Below are positions 32,601 through 46,900 of a stretch of DNA of 64,000 nt, in pieces. A program made the position numbers and the translations under genes. The notes beneath the pieces were generated by a model, which saw only the letters and a list, made by a program, of their open reading frames with translations, ran no database searches and was not told the DNA's origin. The stretch is taken from the NCBI RefSeq assembly GCF_021134715.1, contig NC_060023.1:11222001-11286000 (forward strand), in the 5' to 3' direction. The stretch is from Daphnia pulex (Eukaryota; Arthropoda; Branchiopoda; Diplostraca; Daphniidae). Position 1 is the stretch's first letter, and every line of letters starts with the position of its first letter.

Positions 32601-34347
32601 GATGCTGAAGGCTCAGCTTGATGTTCTCGAAAAAGAAGGCACATTTCGGCACATTTGTTTCTTTAAAGAAAATGAAAATCATTTCAGCCTAATTAGTCGT
32701 AGTGTACATAGACCATAAGTCATAACGCACTAGTTCCATCAAGTTCAACGTCTCGGATACAAATGGCTGAAATGACAAATGGCGCCTTCGTTTACGTCAT
32801 CAACTATGATCACGCCCCCTGACGGCTCCTTTGTCGATCGCCATCTGGTGGCAAGAGGATAAGACCGACATTTACATATAGTGCAATATGTAGATTTTTC
32901 CACATCGTTGTCTTCATTTTTCTTTTACTCTTACACCCTGTTAAAATTAGTTAAAACATCAGAAATCGCAATCACCAAACACCCCGGAAAAATTGAGGAA
33001 CCGAAAGGTGATTTCAATTGAATTGAGATTGCGTTGATTTGAATTGAGGAAACGAAAGGACATCAACTCAATTCAACTCACTTGTCTTCACCGCATCACA
33101 ACAAGTGGCTGGAAAGTCGCCCTCCCTGACGACCACCGAGTCCGTTGGTGAGTTCTAATGGAGATAAATTGGTTAGTTATCTTCCTTTTACTCTGGGTTG
33201 TATTACAAAAATACGACAATAAATCATATGAATAAATAGAACGTGGAAATAAACTGAAAAAAAAAATCTACATGGGGTTCTCACGCAAATAATTTCCTTG
33301 AAAACTTCATTTTGCCAAAACTAAATCACATACAATGAAAGATTTAAAAAACAACGGCAACAACAACATTAAACAAATAATGATTATTGTCGCCTACCTA
33401 TCTGTCCAAGCTAACCCAATTACTGTTAGACATATTTTTACAGTTCTTCAGAAATTTCAAGTGAATGCTGCAAGTTTACATGACATTCTAGATCTTGGGA
33501 AACCGCAATTATATTTACTTATCGAAAAACCATAACGTCCGATAACGTCGCGTATTTTTGTGGTTTTCTAACCGCAAACGTTTTTTAGAAACAAACTGTA
33601 CGACAGTCTTGGTTGGTTAAACTAAATTGCACGGCAACTATTTGTTGTGCTAGTTGCCACTCGTGAGAAAAAGCATTAAGCATCGAAAGCAAATTGTCTT
33701 CCTTGAATTGCAGAATGAAATCCAACACATCTTCGAACCGCATTTTTATTAACTATCTCTTGTGCTTCCTGTTGTTTCCTGACATTCTCTGCCTCGCCAC
33801 ACCCTCTAATCAAAGGTGATAAATTTGTAAAATTATGTGAAACAACTAATTTACTACATCACACTCGTGTTGGATATTTTATTTCTCAGAGATCGACAGG
33901 AAATTCATCAGAGAGTCGCTCAGAATTTTATTTTTGGTTCTGTTAACTTCGCCAACCGTATGCCCGTATCCCTTACGAATGATAGGCTATGTCCGCCTAC
34001 ACAACATATTAACCGACAGGGGAAATGTGTACACGGCGGAAAAATTGGGTAGACAACACTGACACACAAATAATCAGAGACATCAGGATCACTTCCTATA
34101 AGCTGTGTGTACTTGAAATCGACCATTTTGCCAAACTTCTATTAAACACTTCGTGAATATGATTAATACTAAGCCCACGTTCATTGAAACAATTTTAAGG
34201 CAAATACAAAATAGACTCGAAACAAAATTCAGATTCTCTCGAGTATTTGGTCTCTTGGTGTGACTTTGTGGCCAGAAGGCAGACATTTCAATTTGCATCA
34301 AGAGATTGTGCATATTTTAAAGCAGTTCATATTGAAAGGCATCGCCA
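32601..34347. other. Intergenic
   Basis: AT-rich, no gene recognised. Contains several copies of TCAATTGAATTGAG-like sequence around 33010-33085. The ORF at 33335-33535 is short and unsupported. Confidence 0.45.
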
Positions 34348-34620
34348 TCTAAAACTGGCCCCAGAAGAACGTTAAACGCCACCTATTCGTCGATTCCTCA
34401 AATGGGTTCAGAACTCATAACGGTAAAAGAAGACGTAACCCAAAAGAACAACCTATATAAGGAACGCCAATTTCGTGTTAGGACCCTGCACCTGAAATGC
34501 CTTGGTTTCTTTCAGTGTCAGTCGTTCTGGATTTCTCTGACGACGTGGCTGGTTTTTACCATCTTCTGCCTTTGAAAAATGAATTGAAATGTTAAAAAAT
34601 CACTTCAGCTCTTGTTTGTT
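34348..34620 (+). pseudogene. Degenerate copy of the 5' end of the downstream secreted-protein gene
   Basis: This stretch matches 34858-35110 (promoter, 5' UTR and start) over blocks such as CTATTCGTCGATTCCTCAAATGGG, AACGCCAATTTCGTGTT and TTTCTTTCAGTGTCAGTCGTTCTGGAT. Its ATG (34578) is followed at once by AAT TGA, where the functional copy reads AAT CGA. It carries a TATATAAG (34453) that is missing from the functional copy. Confidence 0.75.
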
Positions 34621-35053
34621 ATTAACAAGCAGACGTACTTTCGTGGAAAGTAAAGCGGCGTTGCTAATTAATGCAATTCAACCGCTTAATAAAAAAATAC
34701 GAATTCAAAGTTCAAACTGGTAAAGCACACATAAGATAATAGAGTAATTAACCGGTGTCTTTACCTGTGGTACGAATAATCGAATGAATTTGCATGCTTT
34801 GTCAGTTGTCACCCTGAGATAGGAATATAAGTATCCCTGGACCTGGTCCGTGTTTTCTTAAACTGGCCCGGAAGAATTTTTACTGCCATCTATTCGTCGA
34901 TTCCTCAAATGGGACAGAACTCAAAACGGTAATAAGAAACGCCAATTTCGTGTTGGCTCTCTTTCAGTCTCAAGCTGAAATTCCTTTGGTTTCTTTCAGT
35001 GTCAGTCGTTCTGGATGTTTGAACTTGTTTTTAACATCTTCCGCCTTTGAGAA

Positions 35054-36242
35054 ATGAATCGAAAAGTGAAAAAATCACATCAGCTGTTGTTTGTCCGCAA
35101 CATCTTGTTCTTCTTCTTCCTCTGTGGTTCAATCTGCACTTCACACACTAATACGATTCGGTAAGATTTTAAATTTAGTTAAATTAACACTTGCCTTTTA
35201 AAATTAGTATCGGTGTTAATAGGGCGAAAAGTCATATTTCCAACGATGAGAATTTCGCAGAGAAAAGAGAAGAATGCAACAGAGTAGCTGGTAACCCAAA
35301 CGACGATGAACTAGGCGGTTTTTTAGTGAAAATATTGAAAAGTCTCGGAGCGGAATTGGAAGATTACGTGGAATATGGCGACGACGAACACGCCCAAACT
35401 GTTCTAAGCGAAATAAAAAATACATGGGAATGTATAGCCCTAAACGAGAAATCGTTGGCGAATTCTGGCGAGACGCCTGAATCTCTGAGAAAGTACATGG
35501 CTAAAATTCTATTTCTCGTCAAGTAAGCAAAATTATTTGTTCAGGGTTATACCTGACCAGCAAAGTAAAAAATGATGTAAATATCGGTAAATATCTATTT
35601 GATATCAAGGCATCGAAATTGCGAGTCACCAGACGAGACATTTTTCAACGGTCAATGTCTTCCCATCAGTACAACAAAAAGGAGCGAACATTGTCCAGAG
35701 CACATGGGACTCTATGACGATGAAAAAAACGAAGGATTTTGTTACTGTCTCGAACTGACGAGGGAAAAAGCGAAATCAGAACTACGGCCAATATATTCAG
35801 ATAAGACTGGATTCTGTCATCGACAAAATACTCAGGTGACACGGAAGTTTAACTATAAATTGTTCTGACTAAAATATATAACAGCGTTTATCTCACTATT
35901 AAAAGGGCCCCTGTGGAAATGGAGAATGGTTCGTACTGAAGAACACTCCGCAGTGCGAACCCGTCCCGGAAGGATGCCCCACTGACGGTTGGCACGTCTA
36001 CTGGCATCCCGACCCTTCCAAGGCCAAACAATGCTGGGAGATATGGACTCAGGGACCATGTGAAGAAGGGCAAATATTACATTTGGCACAATACACGCAA
36101 GAATTACAGGTTTACTGTAGCTCCCGATTAGCCGAGCACTCGATAGGAAACACTCTGTCATTTCTTTTGTGCCTGGCAGGTGCATTTAATAATCGTCAAA
36201 ACCTATGCAAGAAAGGGGGATTTGTTGGTTAAACAGACTTAA
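35054..36242 (+). CDS. Secreted Cys-rich protein, DUF4789-like
   Basis: Exons 35054-35160, 35208-35522, 35610-35835, 35906-36109, 36180-36242, all in phase, about 304 residues. Residues 8-30 (LLFVRNILFFFFLCGSICTSH) are a signal peptide or anchor. The middle has paired cysteines (HRNCESPDETFFNGQCLPI, HCPEHMGLY, GFCYCLEL) and the C-terminal part CWEIWTQGPCEEGQ resembles the arthropod DUF4789 module (GPC.x.G pattern). Function is unknown in the family. The last intron (36110-36179) has a strong pyrimidine tract, but reading through it is also open, stopping at 36230-36232, so two C-termini are possible. A third frame over 36205-36405 has a hydrophobic stretch (LAGIGLCSIMLLAIITFWF). Neighbouring 5' relic shows the locus was duplicated. 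Confidence 0.72.
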
Positions 36243-38640
36243 TTTGTGTATAACTGGCTTAGCTGGCATAGGCCTCTGCTCAATTATGTTATTGGCTATT
36301 ATTACATTTTGGTTTCAAACGATTTTCCAACAAGTGCAAGGTGCAGAACGATTCAAGAGTAAATCCTTTAAAAGAAAAGAAAGTTTGATACGCAAAATAT
36401 TTTAGAGTAGGTTGGCTCCTAGAAACGGAAAAGGGAACGGCGACAGATAAAAGATCAAAGCTGCCTCTGAATCTCAATGGACAACAACAGCGAAAAATAA
36501 GAGGAAAAATAAAGATGCGTTGGTGAAAAATCCCGTTAAATACATCAAACAAGCCTGACAACAATAGGACGAATAGGACGATCATCTGCTATTCTTTAAA
36601 CCCAACATAGAGTGACGCTACATAATCTCAAAATTGTCTTCGTCTCCAACATAACATACATCAAATTCTATCTAGTAAAGTTAGTTAAAAGTATCTAGTT
36701 TCTGACGAGAAAACTTTAAAATTAAATTTTTTCGACCAATAATTCATCACGACACGTGCGAATTTGAAAAATTGGTATTCGAAATCTTTGAACTCACTAC
36801 TCGGACATTCAGTCGTGGCTACTAGCTTGGCTGATCGAGGGACGGATATTCAAATAGGCCATCTGTTACACAAGATGATGGAACTGCTCAACTTACCTTA
36901 AAGGTAGCCGGAGATAGCGAACACATAGAATGGCAGCTCTAATTTTACCCGAACGCAATGAACCCCAGTCAATTCTCCGTTAACTATCAAAATACAATGA
37001 ATGACGCTTCTAGTGCAGTGACAACTTGTTTACATTGCCTACAGCCATCTTTTGGGAGATTGTAACACTTTGTAAACAAAACAAAAAACTTCTTTTCCGA
37101 ATAACGCAATATAATCTACAAGACAAATTTTGTTCAGTAAGAATTTCCAAATGAAATACTTAAATCACTTTGGTAGCAGCAGATGTCTGGGCAGCAAATG
37201 AGAAAATCAACGGCGTCGTAAATCGGTCGACCAATAATGTCGCTCGGCCAACTGCAATTGCAGACGCAAATAATGTTGTGCGTGAATCATTTCGGGTGTG
37301 AAATCATTCGTGCAACCGATGGCTGCGCAATCCGCAGCTGTCGCTCCTGCCTAAATCAGTTGAGTGTAAATGGCCAAATGTCTAGTCCGTTTGGTGCCTA
37401 CAGACTCCTTAAAGATAAAAGAGATTTAATCAGACTGAAACTAGCACATAATAATAATTAACTTGAACTCGGCAATCAAATTGAATTCACAAGGTGTCCA
37501 TTAATGCATAGTTACGTCAAGTTAGAGACGCTAGACGGACCATGTTATCGACCTCGGACTACTATACGTCGAACAACGCCTTGTCGATCCAGTTTGGCAA
37601 GGTCGATTGCTCCGAGCCGAGCGTGATTGCAATGTTTTGGCCAATTTGCATAGTTTTGTCATTTACATATTGAAGACATTAAAAGCAGAAAGATCAAATC
37701 AATTCAACTGTTGCCGAGCAAGGTCAGGTCCGGTTCTGCGTTCGCGTCCGTTGCCAATTTAGTCGAGCATTTCTTCTGATTTTTCAAAGAAATTCATATT
37801 GAACGAAGGTTATTGTATCAATAAGAAACGCAATTGGAGCGGTTATAGCCTCAGGTATCCAACAGAGAATCATGAAAATGTGCTAATAGATAATCGACAT
37901 CAGTTAAATCTTAAAAAAAAAAATAAAGTTTAAGATTTCGTGATAAAATTGGAATTTTGTGTTGATCCCTATTTGGTATTGGCCAAAATGATTATCCCCA
38001 CATCTGTAGAAAATAATTACCTGTCCTTAAGTTGGACGTGATGAGGGTATTAGAGTTTCTCGGAAAATTTAAAAAGAAAACGCTCATTAAAAAGCGAGAA
38101 TAAATTTAATACCAAATCCGGCGTGTTGAAAGCAGTTTGGATGAGGTCCAGGTGCTCCTATACAATCACGTGACTGGACGCCACTTGACGACGCAAATTA
38201 ATATGTCGTCTTCAATGAATTCCAAAATTGACCGTTAGCTTCACTCAACCGATTCCAGCTGGTGGCGTCCATCGCATCATTTACGCGTGAAATTGTTTCA
38301 ACAATTTCGGATGTGATCAGAGTTAATTACACTACTTGCCTCATAAGACGTTTACATTCATCACGATGTTCTCAGGTATTCACTGATGACCTTCTCTTTA
38401 TTATTAAAAAAAGAAGGGGCGGATCCTTCGGGGGGAGTTTTTATCTTTACGAATTACGGAGAACATAAGAAAAATAATTGAAACCTTTCAAAAGAATTTC
38501 AATTCTCTCTGGATTTTTGTCAGAAATGGGCGTCAAAAATTTGAGTGAATCATATTTTATCCCTTGGCAATTGGCTCACTTATATTCACCCGAAGAAATA
38601 GTAGAAAAATAGGATAAAGACAAAAGTTCGTTATGGATGG
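36243..38640. other. Intergenic
   Basis: AT-rich; scattered short ORFs (for example 37237-37461) without family resemblance or splice support. Nothing else seen. Confidence 0.45.
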
Positions 38641-40962
38641 TATATATATTGTCGGTCAACAACAGACAAATTCGAGATACAAAGCGACGCATAATTTTTG
38701 TGTTTTTTTTTTATTTCTTTGTTTTTTAAGTTATTTTTTGCAAATTATTTCCGTGTTTTTTTATTTTGCACCATTTCTTTGCAAATTTTTCGGTCCGTTC
38801 CAAAAAGAGAAGAAGGAAGAAGAAGAGAGAGACAGACAAATATAGGTAGACGGGCAGCAGCGTGTGTGTGGCAAGATGCATGTAAAACAATCTATCCGAA
38901 ATGAACGTCAAAGTTTCAAATTTATACACCCGCTGGTTTAGTAGGCTATTAGATTTTTTGGGTTTTCTTCAAACGGACCGGAAAAATGAAAGAGAAACGG
39001 ATCAAACGAAACAAATAAATGGCACACAAGGAGAGGAGGAGGGCGTTTGGAAAAATTCGCCCAGCACAGAGAAAAATAAAAAGAGAAAGTGCTGGACACA
39101 CCCACCGATTCTTTTTTTTTTCGTCCACCACAGCACAAGGGAATCAAATAATTTTATTTTTTTTTATTTTATTTTGTTTTTTTTTTTTTTGTTCAATTCA
39201 AAAAATGATAATTCACAGATTTTAAAAAAATTATACTCACATCATTGAATCGTAGGGAGAGCCACCGTTTAAATAGCTCGGGGACAATGTATATCATATC
39301 ATCAATACGCGTGTGTGCACGATTTTGAATGTCGATTTGTGTTGTGGCTGATTTTATTAAATAGGGTTTTCGGGGTTTTTATTCTTTTTTCGGGGATAAC
39401 TTTGATTTGATTTCTTCTTGCACAAACCCCAACAGACGACAAAATAGTTCCCAAATATTTGGTAATTTCTTCTTCTTTTTTGTTTTAAATTGCACCCCCC
39501 GAAAAAATAATTCTAAGTTGGATCGGACTGTCACATCGCGTCCCAAATAACATGTGGACATTATTAGGACCGGCTTATTTTTTTTTTATCATTTGTTTAT
39601 ATTTATTTAAAAAAAAAGAAGAGGTGATGGGGAGGGAGAGGGGTTGGTTGGATGGGAGGCGATAGTTATAACGAACCACATCAAAAACAACGATCTTGTC
39701 GGGCTGGGTAAGGGTATATAGGAATAGACACAAATATTTTTGTTGTTGAAAAAATAATGATAAGGAAGGAAGGAAGGAATAATTACAACTAAATGGAAAG
39801 ACATTTCGAGTTTGGGGGGGAGTAAAAGAAAAATAGAAAAAAAAAACTAGAATTTAAAAAAAATATTTATAGACGGTTTGTTGTTTCCGAGCTGCTCGAT
39901 ACGACCCCACCCCAAAAAATTTTTTTAAAAGACAAATTAATAGCTTGATAAAAAAACTTTCTCTGTGTTGCATGTCGTTTCCCATTTTTCTCATCGTCGC
40001 CTTTTTCTTTTACAATAAAAAAAAAAATTCAGAAAATTAAAAGAAAAAAAAAATTAAATTTTTACCAACTTTACAAAATTATTTACACATCACCCCGGGA
40101 CACAGATACAAGAAACACGGACCACAGGAAAAACAAGAAAAAAAATTTGTTTGATGATGGGATGGCGAAAAAAATAATTAATAATAATAGCAATTGAATT
40201 AATTTTTTCGCCAACGCACAACAAAAGAAAAAATTTCGTCTTTTAAAAGAAAAAAAAACGGAAAAGGAAAAAGTCGAAACAGAACATTATAAATTATACA
40301 CAAATTACCGTCAAAGAAGACGGATCTGGAGTTCTGAGATATTGGCCATCATTTGTTGTTGGTGTATGTAGCAGTAGTATATATATCAAATTGAAAAAAG
40401 AGGAGGGAAAATACACACAAGAATTTTTTCTTTTTTACTTTTGGATTTTTTTTTTCTTTTTTTTTCACAATGACAATTGTATTATGTAAGATTGAAAGAA
40501 AGCAGTAGCTGGACAATTTGGACATCAGTATTGCACTGATTTCTCTACTTCTTTCTCTCTCCTTCGATTCTCGCTGGCTGGCGCACGTCGAGTTTTTGTT
40601 TTTATGAAAAGATAAACCCCCCCAAAAAATTATACAACACTTATTTCCTATGTCTTATTTATAAATCTGCGGTGTCAACCGGCACAAAATAATTGTTCCG
40701 TGTCATTAAAAATGGATTCAGATCGGTAGAGGGAACGCCAAACGCTTTTGTACAACAACCAAAAATCGGAAACTCAAATTTAGACAAAAATTGGTAGATT
40801 AATTTTAATTTTTTCGTTTAATCCCAACTTAATTAAATATAATTATAATTAAATGGATAGATTAGATATTAGGGGCTAATTTCTTAATCATCTTGTGGTT
40901 TCTTTTCAATTCCATTCTGACCCCAATAAAAATATGATTCTTTTGTCGCAGTTGTTGTTTTT
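38641..40962 (-). other. Probable 3' UTR / 3' flank of Sema-1a
   Basis: Strongly AT-rich sequence with long A and T runs downstream of the semaphorin stop codon. Several TTTATT (AATAAA on the minus strand) occur, for example around 39351 and 39600, so the transcript end cannot be fixed. No ORF. Confidence 0.45.
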
Positions 40963-43900
40963 TTAGAGGTAGACCTTTTTGACACTACGGGCCGTTCCGT
41001 AATTGTCGCCAAGATTTCCGGCTTTGTTGCTGGATCGGAGCGTTCCGCCGTAGAGGGCGGCCGAGCCGTCAAGCGGCCCAAGCGGCTGGAGGCCGCCCAC
41101 ACCTCCGACCATTCCGCCCAAGGGCACCAGCTGCTGTTGTCCGCTGTAGCCAGTCGAGTGTTGCGGTTGTTGTTGTTGGCTCCTCATCGAGCCGGCCCCG
41201 TAAGCGTCACGACTGCGGAAACTGCTGTAAGGATCCCTGGCCGGATTGTTGGACATTGTCGTGTTGTTGGTGGCCGTGGCGTAATTGTTGCCGTGGTCGC
41301 TGTAGGGCGCGTAGAGTCCGTTGGACGGGCAAGGTGACGGGCTCGATTCGAAGAGGGCGCCCACCGTGTTGTTGGCGTTGTTGGACGTCAGAGCCGAGTT
41401 GTGGTTGTTGATGACTTTGCGCAGGGTAGCCTTGGGCGACGTCGTGCTGTAACCGCCTCCGCCACCGCAATGGTTGCCATTCATCTGCTGCTGCTGCTGG
41501 TGCTGGACAATGTTGCTGGGCGTCAGCGTCATCGTCTTATTGACCGTCGGCATCAAAATCGGCTCAGCGTACGTCGCCTCCTCTTGCGGAAGCAACTTGG
41601 GATCCTCTTGTAACCTTTTTTGGACAAAATGAAACATTAGAAAATGGCGGAAAACAACAATTCCGGAATCGATTGATAATCGTACCTTCGCATGTGGCAA
41701 TTTTGGCGCTGTTCAAAGTACTCGTATTCAGTGTCCGGGTAGGGCATGTTGTCCTCCTCGTTCTTGCGGCACTTGCGTCCGCAGCAGTAGCCCAGGACGA
41801 AGCCGAGAAAGAGGGCGGCCAGCGATCCGGCTGCGACGGCGATGGCCAACGTCTCGACCGTGTACTTGGGCTGCGACTCGTCGGGCGAAATGCGGGGGCC
41901 GTTGTCGTTGCGCACCGAGCCGCCACCACCGCCGCCCATGTCGTCCATGTCGTCCAAATCCAAACTTCCGTCCATTCCGGCGTCCATGTCTCCTCCTCCT
42001 CCGGCTCCGTCGTCCTTGTCCACGCCGTCGGCCAAGTCGGAAGCGACGTGGCTGTGGGTGGCGAAGGATTTGCCGCCCCTGGAAGGTCCAGTCGACGACG
42101 GCGGAGAGGCCGGGAAATCGGCGTTGAAGAGCGAAGCTTCCGCCACGCCGGAAGAGGACGACGAGGCCACATATCCGGCGCTATTGTCCCGACTGGGCGG
42201 CGACTTGACCATCGATTTTCCGTGAGTCGAATCCGGGCACGACTCGTGAAATCCAGTGGCCACGTTTTGGAACAAATTCGAGCCCAGGGTCCACGACCCG
42301 ACGGCCACACATTTTTGCTTCCGCTTGTCCCAGGCGCAGTACGGATCGCGTAACTTGACGCAATCGCTGGAAGAAAAAGAAAATAATTTCAAATTTTCCC
42401 GCTGAAATTTTGGGTGTCGAAATTCAAATTTGGTTATTGTCAATTTTGTTGTTTACCTGCAGGTGGAGACTTTGTCGCTATAGCAACGCTGGAGTTTGAG
42501 CGAGGCGATTTCACTCTGAGAAGAGACAACCAATCGCGGCTCTTCCGAGCTTCCGTCGGCGCCTCCGCCCACTTTGCCGCGGTGGATCATCATGTTGGTG
42601 ACGGGCACGGAAAGTGGGAAGACTTGCATTTCCTCAATGACCACCGGTTGGCCGGAATCTGTCCGGATAGCTTTGATGACTTTGCCGTTATCTTTTTAGA
42701 AAAATGAGAAAATAAGAAAATGAAAAACAAAATTCCTTCCAACACAAATTCCCCCTCCGGTGTCATCAATTGTTGTCCAATCTCATCCGCCAAAATAAGA
42801 ATAGGCGCGTTGCACATACCTGTGCCGATGAATAGGACGTCGTAGTATTTGCCTTCAGGCGTTTTGACTTGAGGATCCACTTCGATCTTGGTGAACCGGT
42901 GACTAGAAGAAAAAAGAAAAAGAAAAAACGGTTTTTTCTCAGATATGGTCGGTAACAATGGACATTCCGGGCTTCCATTTTTGTCTTTTATATTTTTCAC
43001 GGGAAAGGGGTTCCTTGTTCCGTGATGGTGGAGGGGGGGGAGTAAGTTGAACAAGCTTATAATATACAGACGACTAGTACCCCAGCATTCCTCTTTCCCC
43101 CCATTTTTTTGAAAACTTTCGACCCCTCCCATTGTTGGGAGACACGCACTGACGTTATGGGAAGCAGCTCGCCGGTTATAAATGCCACACGTACGGGGGT
43201 CAGGCGCTTCTTCGTTAAATACCTGTGCTGGGCTAGAGCTTCGTAATCACAAACGAGCCGCATTCCAGCCAGCCAGCAAAGGATTATGTACCTACTACTA
43301 CTTTGGACTTGTATATTTTTCCATACAAACAAAAACAACATCCAAATCTCGACGGACATGTCGACTATAACGAACAACGTTTCCTCCTCTTTTCTTTTTT
43401 CTTTTTGTTAACTGCGTGTCCAGTTTACAGCAGTTATTTCTTCCTGATTATTAACTGGGCGAGGGTGAATAGAAAAGGGACGACTTTCCAATAATAAATT
43501 TTTGAGTTGAAATCCTTTTTCGACTGTAATTCGGTAAATATCGACATTGTCACGAACAAACAGAACCGTTGTCGATTCTTTTTGGTGGGGTCGGAGTGAC
43601 TTTGTGTTGTGCGTTTGTAACCGTCGCCCAATCTGCCCACTAAATAGTTGTCGACCGTCAAACTGTGACAGGATCCAATAGAGACGAGTCAATCCCGTCT
43701 GTCTGTCTGTCTCCTCTTGAAATAATCAAGTTATATCCGCTAGATAAGACTAGCGAGTTCCAGTTAACCGGCCAGAGAGGGGGAGGTCAAAGTCCTTTCT
43801 TCTTCTTTCTGTCCGTCCATTGAAAAAATCTCACGTCCGCTGCCCACCGTGCGGTCTCATCTCTCTCCGCCTGGACCGATATAGATTTCCAAGCTCCGTG

Positions 43901-46900
43901 CAGATTGAATTACTTTCAGGATTTCTCTTTCTTTTTCTTTTTTTACCGTCACACAGCTGGGCCGGCCCGGTGGGAGGGCAACCTACCCCCACACACAATA
44001 GAGAGAGCCAGCGATTCGATTCTCATTCGATCGACGTGTACGTATGATGGAAGCCCCTCTGTCCGCTCAACCCAATTTTCGTTTGGGTTGCCCGCCCGTC
44101 TAGATTTCATAATTGGATAAAGAATAATTGACTAGAGCTGCTGCTCCAGCTAAAGGACAATTTTTTTTTCTCTCCCTTCTCTTCCGCACTGGTGGGAGTG
44201 GAGGGGGGGGGGAATAATAAAGAATCCGGACAACGAAAAAAAAATAGAAAAAATCCCCCAAAAAATGGAAGCTGCATCCGCACTTTTGCTACTGCACAAC
44301 GGATCAAAATTTTTTTTCTTCCGGTTGGGTTGGTGGTGGAACAAAAATGGGGCGATCGATCTTGACGTTATGCACGGAGGGTGGGATGGGGGGGGGAGTT
44401 GGGTATGTGAGTATACACAAGGGTGGGGTAGTGCAGTCCATATATGAGTGTATCCATCGCTGCAATCATAAAATACCGCACAATGGAAATAGAACGGACG
44501 GACGGGCGGGCGAAGAGAGAAAGGGCAGTCGAGCGTTAACGGGACGGAAAGAGAACCAAGGGACCAAATAGGGACGGACCCGGGTTGGTTAGACTCTCTC
44601 CTCTCTCAATTGGATCCTTTTTAACGAAGGCGATCAATCGATACGGCCGGCCAAGGCCAAGACTTGAACGGAGAAGCACTACTACACCATCCTCCTCCTA
44701 CCGAACACGCCCAGCAGACAACAATTCGGTAGAGGAGGAGGAAGAGAAGGAGGAGGATGTGGAAACTTACTGGAATCCCGTGCGGATGATGAGCGGCTCG
44801 TTCAACATGGACGGCACCGATTCATCCATCAGCGAATGCGATTTGATAAAGTTGAGGGTCACGTCCGGCAGAGTCTGAGAGTCGTTGACGCACTGGCCGG
44901 GCCTCGGTTCCGGCACCTAAAAAACCACACACAGACAAATTCAATATTTTTAAATTCATTTTCAATTAATTATTCGATCCGTTGTGAAATGAATTCCGAC
45001 GACCAGCCACCAAACACAAAAAATAATCGAAATGCGGTCAGACAGAGAATCTTTCCAACCCCAACCCCTCGGTCTGGAGGAGGACTTGTACGTTTTCAAT
45101 TTATTCCGTTTGACTGGGCATGAAGAGAGGAGAGAGACTAAAAAAACCCCCCAAAGGAGCGATCCATCCCAGCCGCAAAAGAGCAAATCGGTTTTCTTGT
45201 GGTTTCTCTCTCGACTTTGAAACTTTTCCTTTTTTTAAAAAATATTGTGATTAATTCCAATGATTTTATCGGCCGCAAGAGAACCTTGTAGGAATTCCCA
45301 GCCGTTTCAGATTGGCTGGCCCAGTCAACAGAAGAAGGAAAAATAGAAAAAAAGTTGTTTTTCCTTCCTTTCATTCTGGCCAGAGAAGCGAAAGAGATGG
45401 AAAAGCAAAGAAGAAGAAGAAGAAGAAGGGAAGGAAGGAAAGACGGACAACGGACCTTGTGAGCCGGAACGGGCAGCCAGTTGTAGTTCAAGGCGGCCTG
45501 CTCTTTGAAGGCCCCGTCAAAGACTTTCTCGACGTCGTGGAGGCGGAAAGCGCAAACGGCCGAGCCGGACAGAGCGTTGGAAGGCGTCGTAAACGTGGCG
45601 TAAATGATGTCCACCCGTTTGCCCTCGTGGCGGCTTTCGTACGGGCCGGCCGTCGATTCTGTTCAACCAAAAAAGAAAAGAAAAATAAATTCACACAACC
45701 GTCCCATCTGTTGCACAAAACAAAAATAAGAAAAAGAGAAACTGACGGATTTCGTTAAAGTAAAACGGGTAATCTCCCGAGACGGAACAGTTGAGTCTCG
45801 ACTTGAGGAACGACGTCCAGCGGTAGCGGAACTTGTGGGGTCCGCCTCGATCCGATTTGCAAACGCGGGCGATCCTAGAGTACACCGTCTAGTCCAGCCA
45901 AACAAACAAAGAAAAAAACAAATGACAATCGGCGTGAATGAAATTTTTAAAAAGAAATGGAGACCACTCACCTTGCCGCAGTTCATGTACTCGACGGCCG
46001 TCTCCCTGAACGTGAAGTAGACGTAATCACCGTGAGCGAACGAGCTGACGAAATTAGGAGCTGATCAGCCAACCGTCAGAAAACAAAAAGAAAAAAGGAA
46101 AAAAATTCAAATGAATTAACTTGTGCGTGAGTGCGTGAACGCGGGTGTCGGGCGGTTCGGCTGGGAAATATTGATCAAACAATAGCGCCTCTAGCGTGAC
46201 GTTTTAAGTGCGTACGACACACACACATACACGCAGAGATGAAACAAAATATCCCCCCAAAAAAGGAGGGGGGAAAGTAATAAAAACAAAAGAAACACGA
46301 CACACACACACACGAAAAAAAGGATATGGAACCCCAAAAGTTTTGACGTTAGGAAACACAACGCACACACACCTTCCATCAATATTCTATACGGGTAAGT
46401 AGTAGTAGTAGTCAGTAGTGGCACATATAAACTCATCGTTCATTTCCACCCTAGCACCCATTTTTTAACCCCACCCCCACACTCATTCCTTCACGCAATT
46501 GCCATCATCGTGAAACGCCGTGATGAAACAACATTCCGCTGGATATGGCTCCATCCGGTGTTGGGAAAAAATAAACTGGCCCCGCAATTCGATTCATAAA
46601 TTTCTGAAACGAATCGATCCCGATTCCGGTGAATGCCAGTTGACACACAACGTTGACATTTTGCACGGGGGGAGGAGAAAATGTCATGGGGGGTGATGAC
46701 GAAATGGATTTTTTCGATGGACTTACCGTTGAGATTGGTGGCGTCATACTGCTCGGTGCGCAGCGGTTCCCGGTAAATGAGCGGATCCATTCCGGAGAAA
46801 TCGGCCACCGTTCCGACAAACAATTCGCCGTCTAATCAAAAATGAAATAAAAGAAACAAGACAAATAAATAAAACAAAACGAAACAAATGCAAACGCGCA

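Noticed and set aside
37237-37461. 74-codon plus-strand ORF
   Set aside because: No recognised family, no splice or promoter support, length expected by chance.
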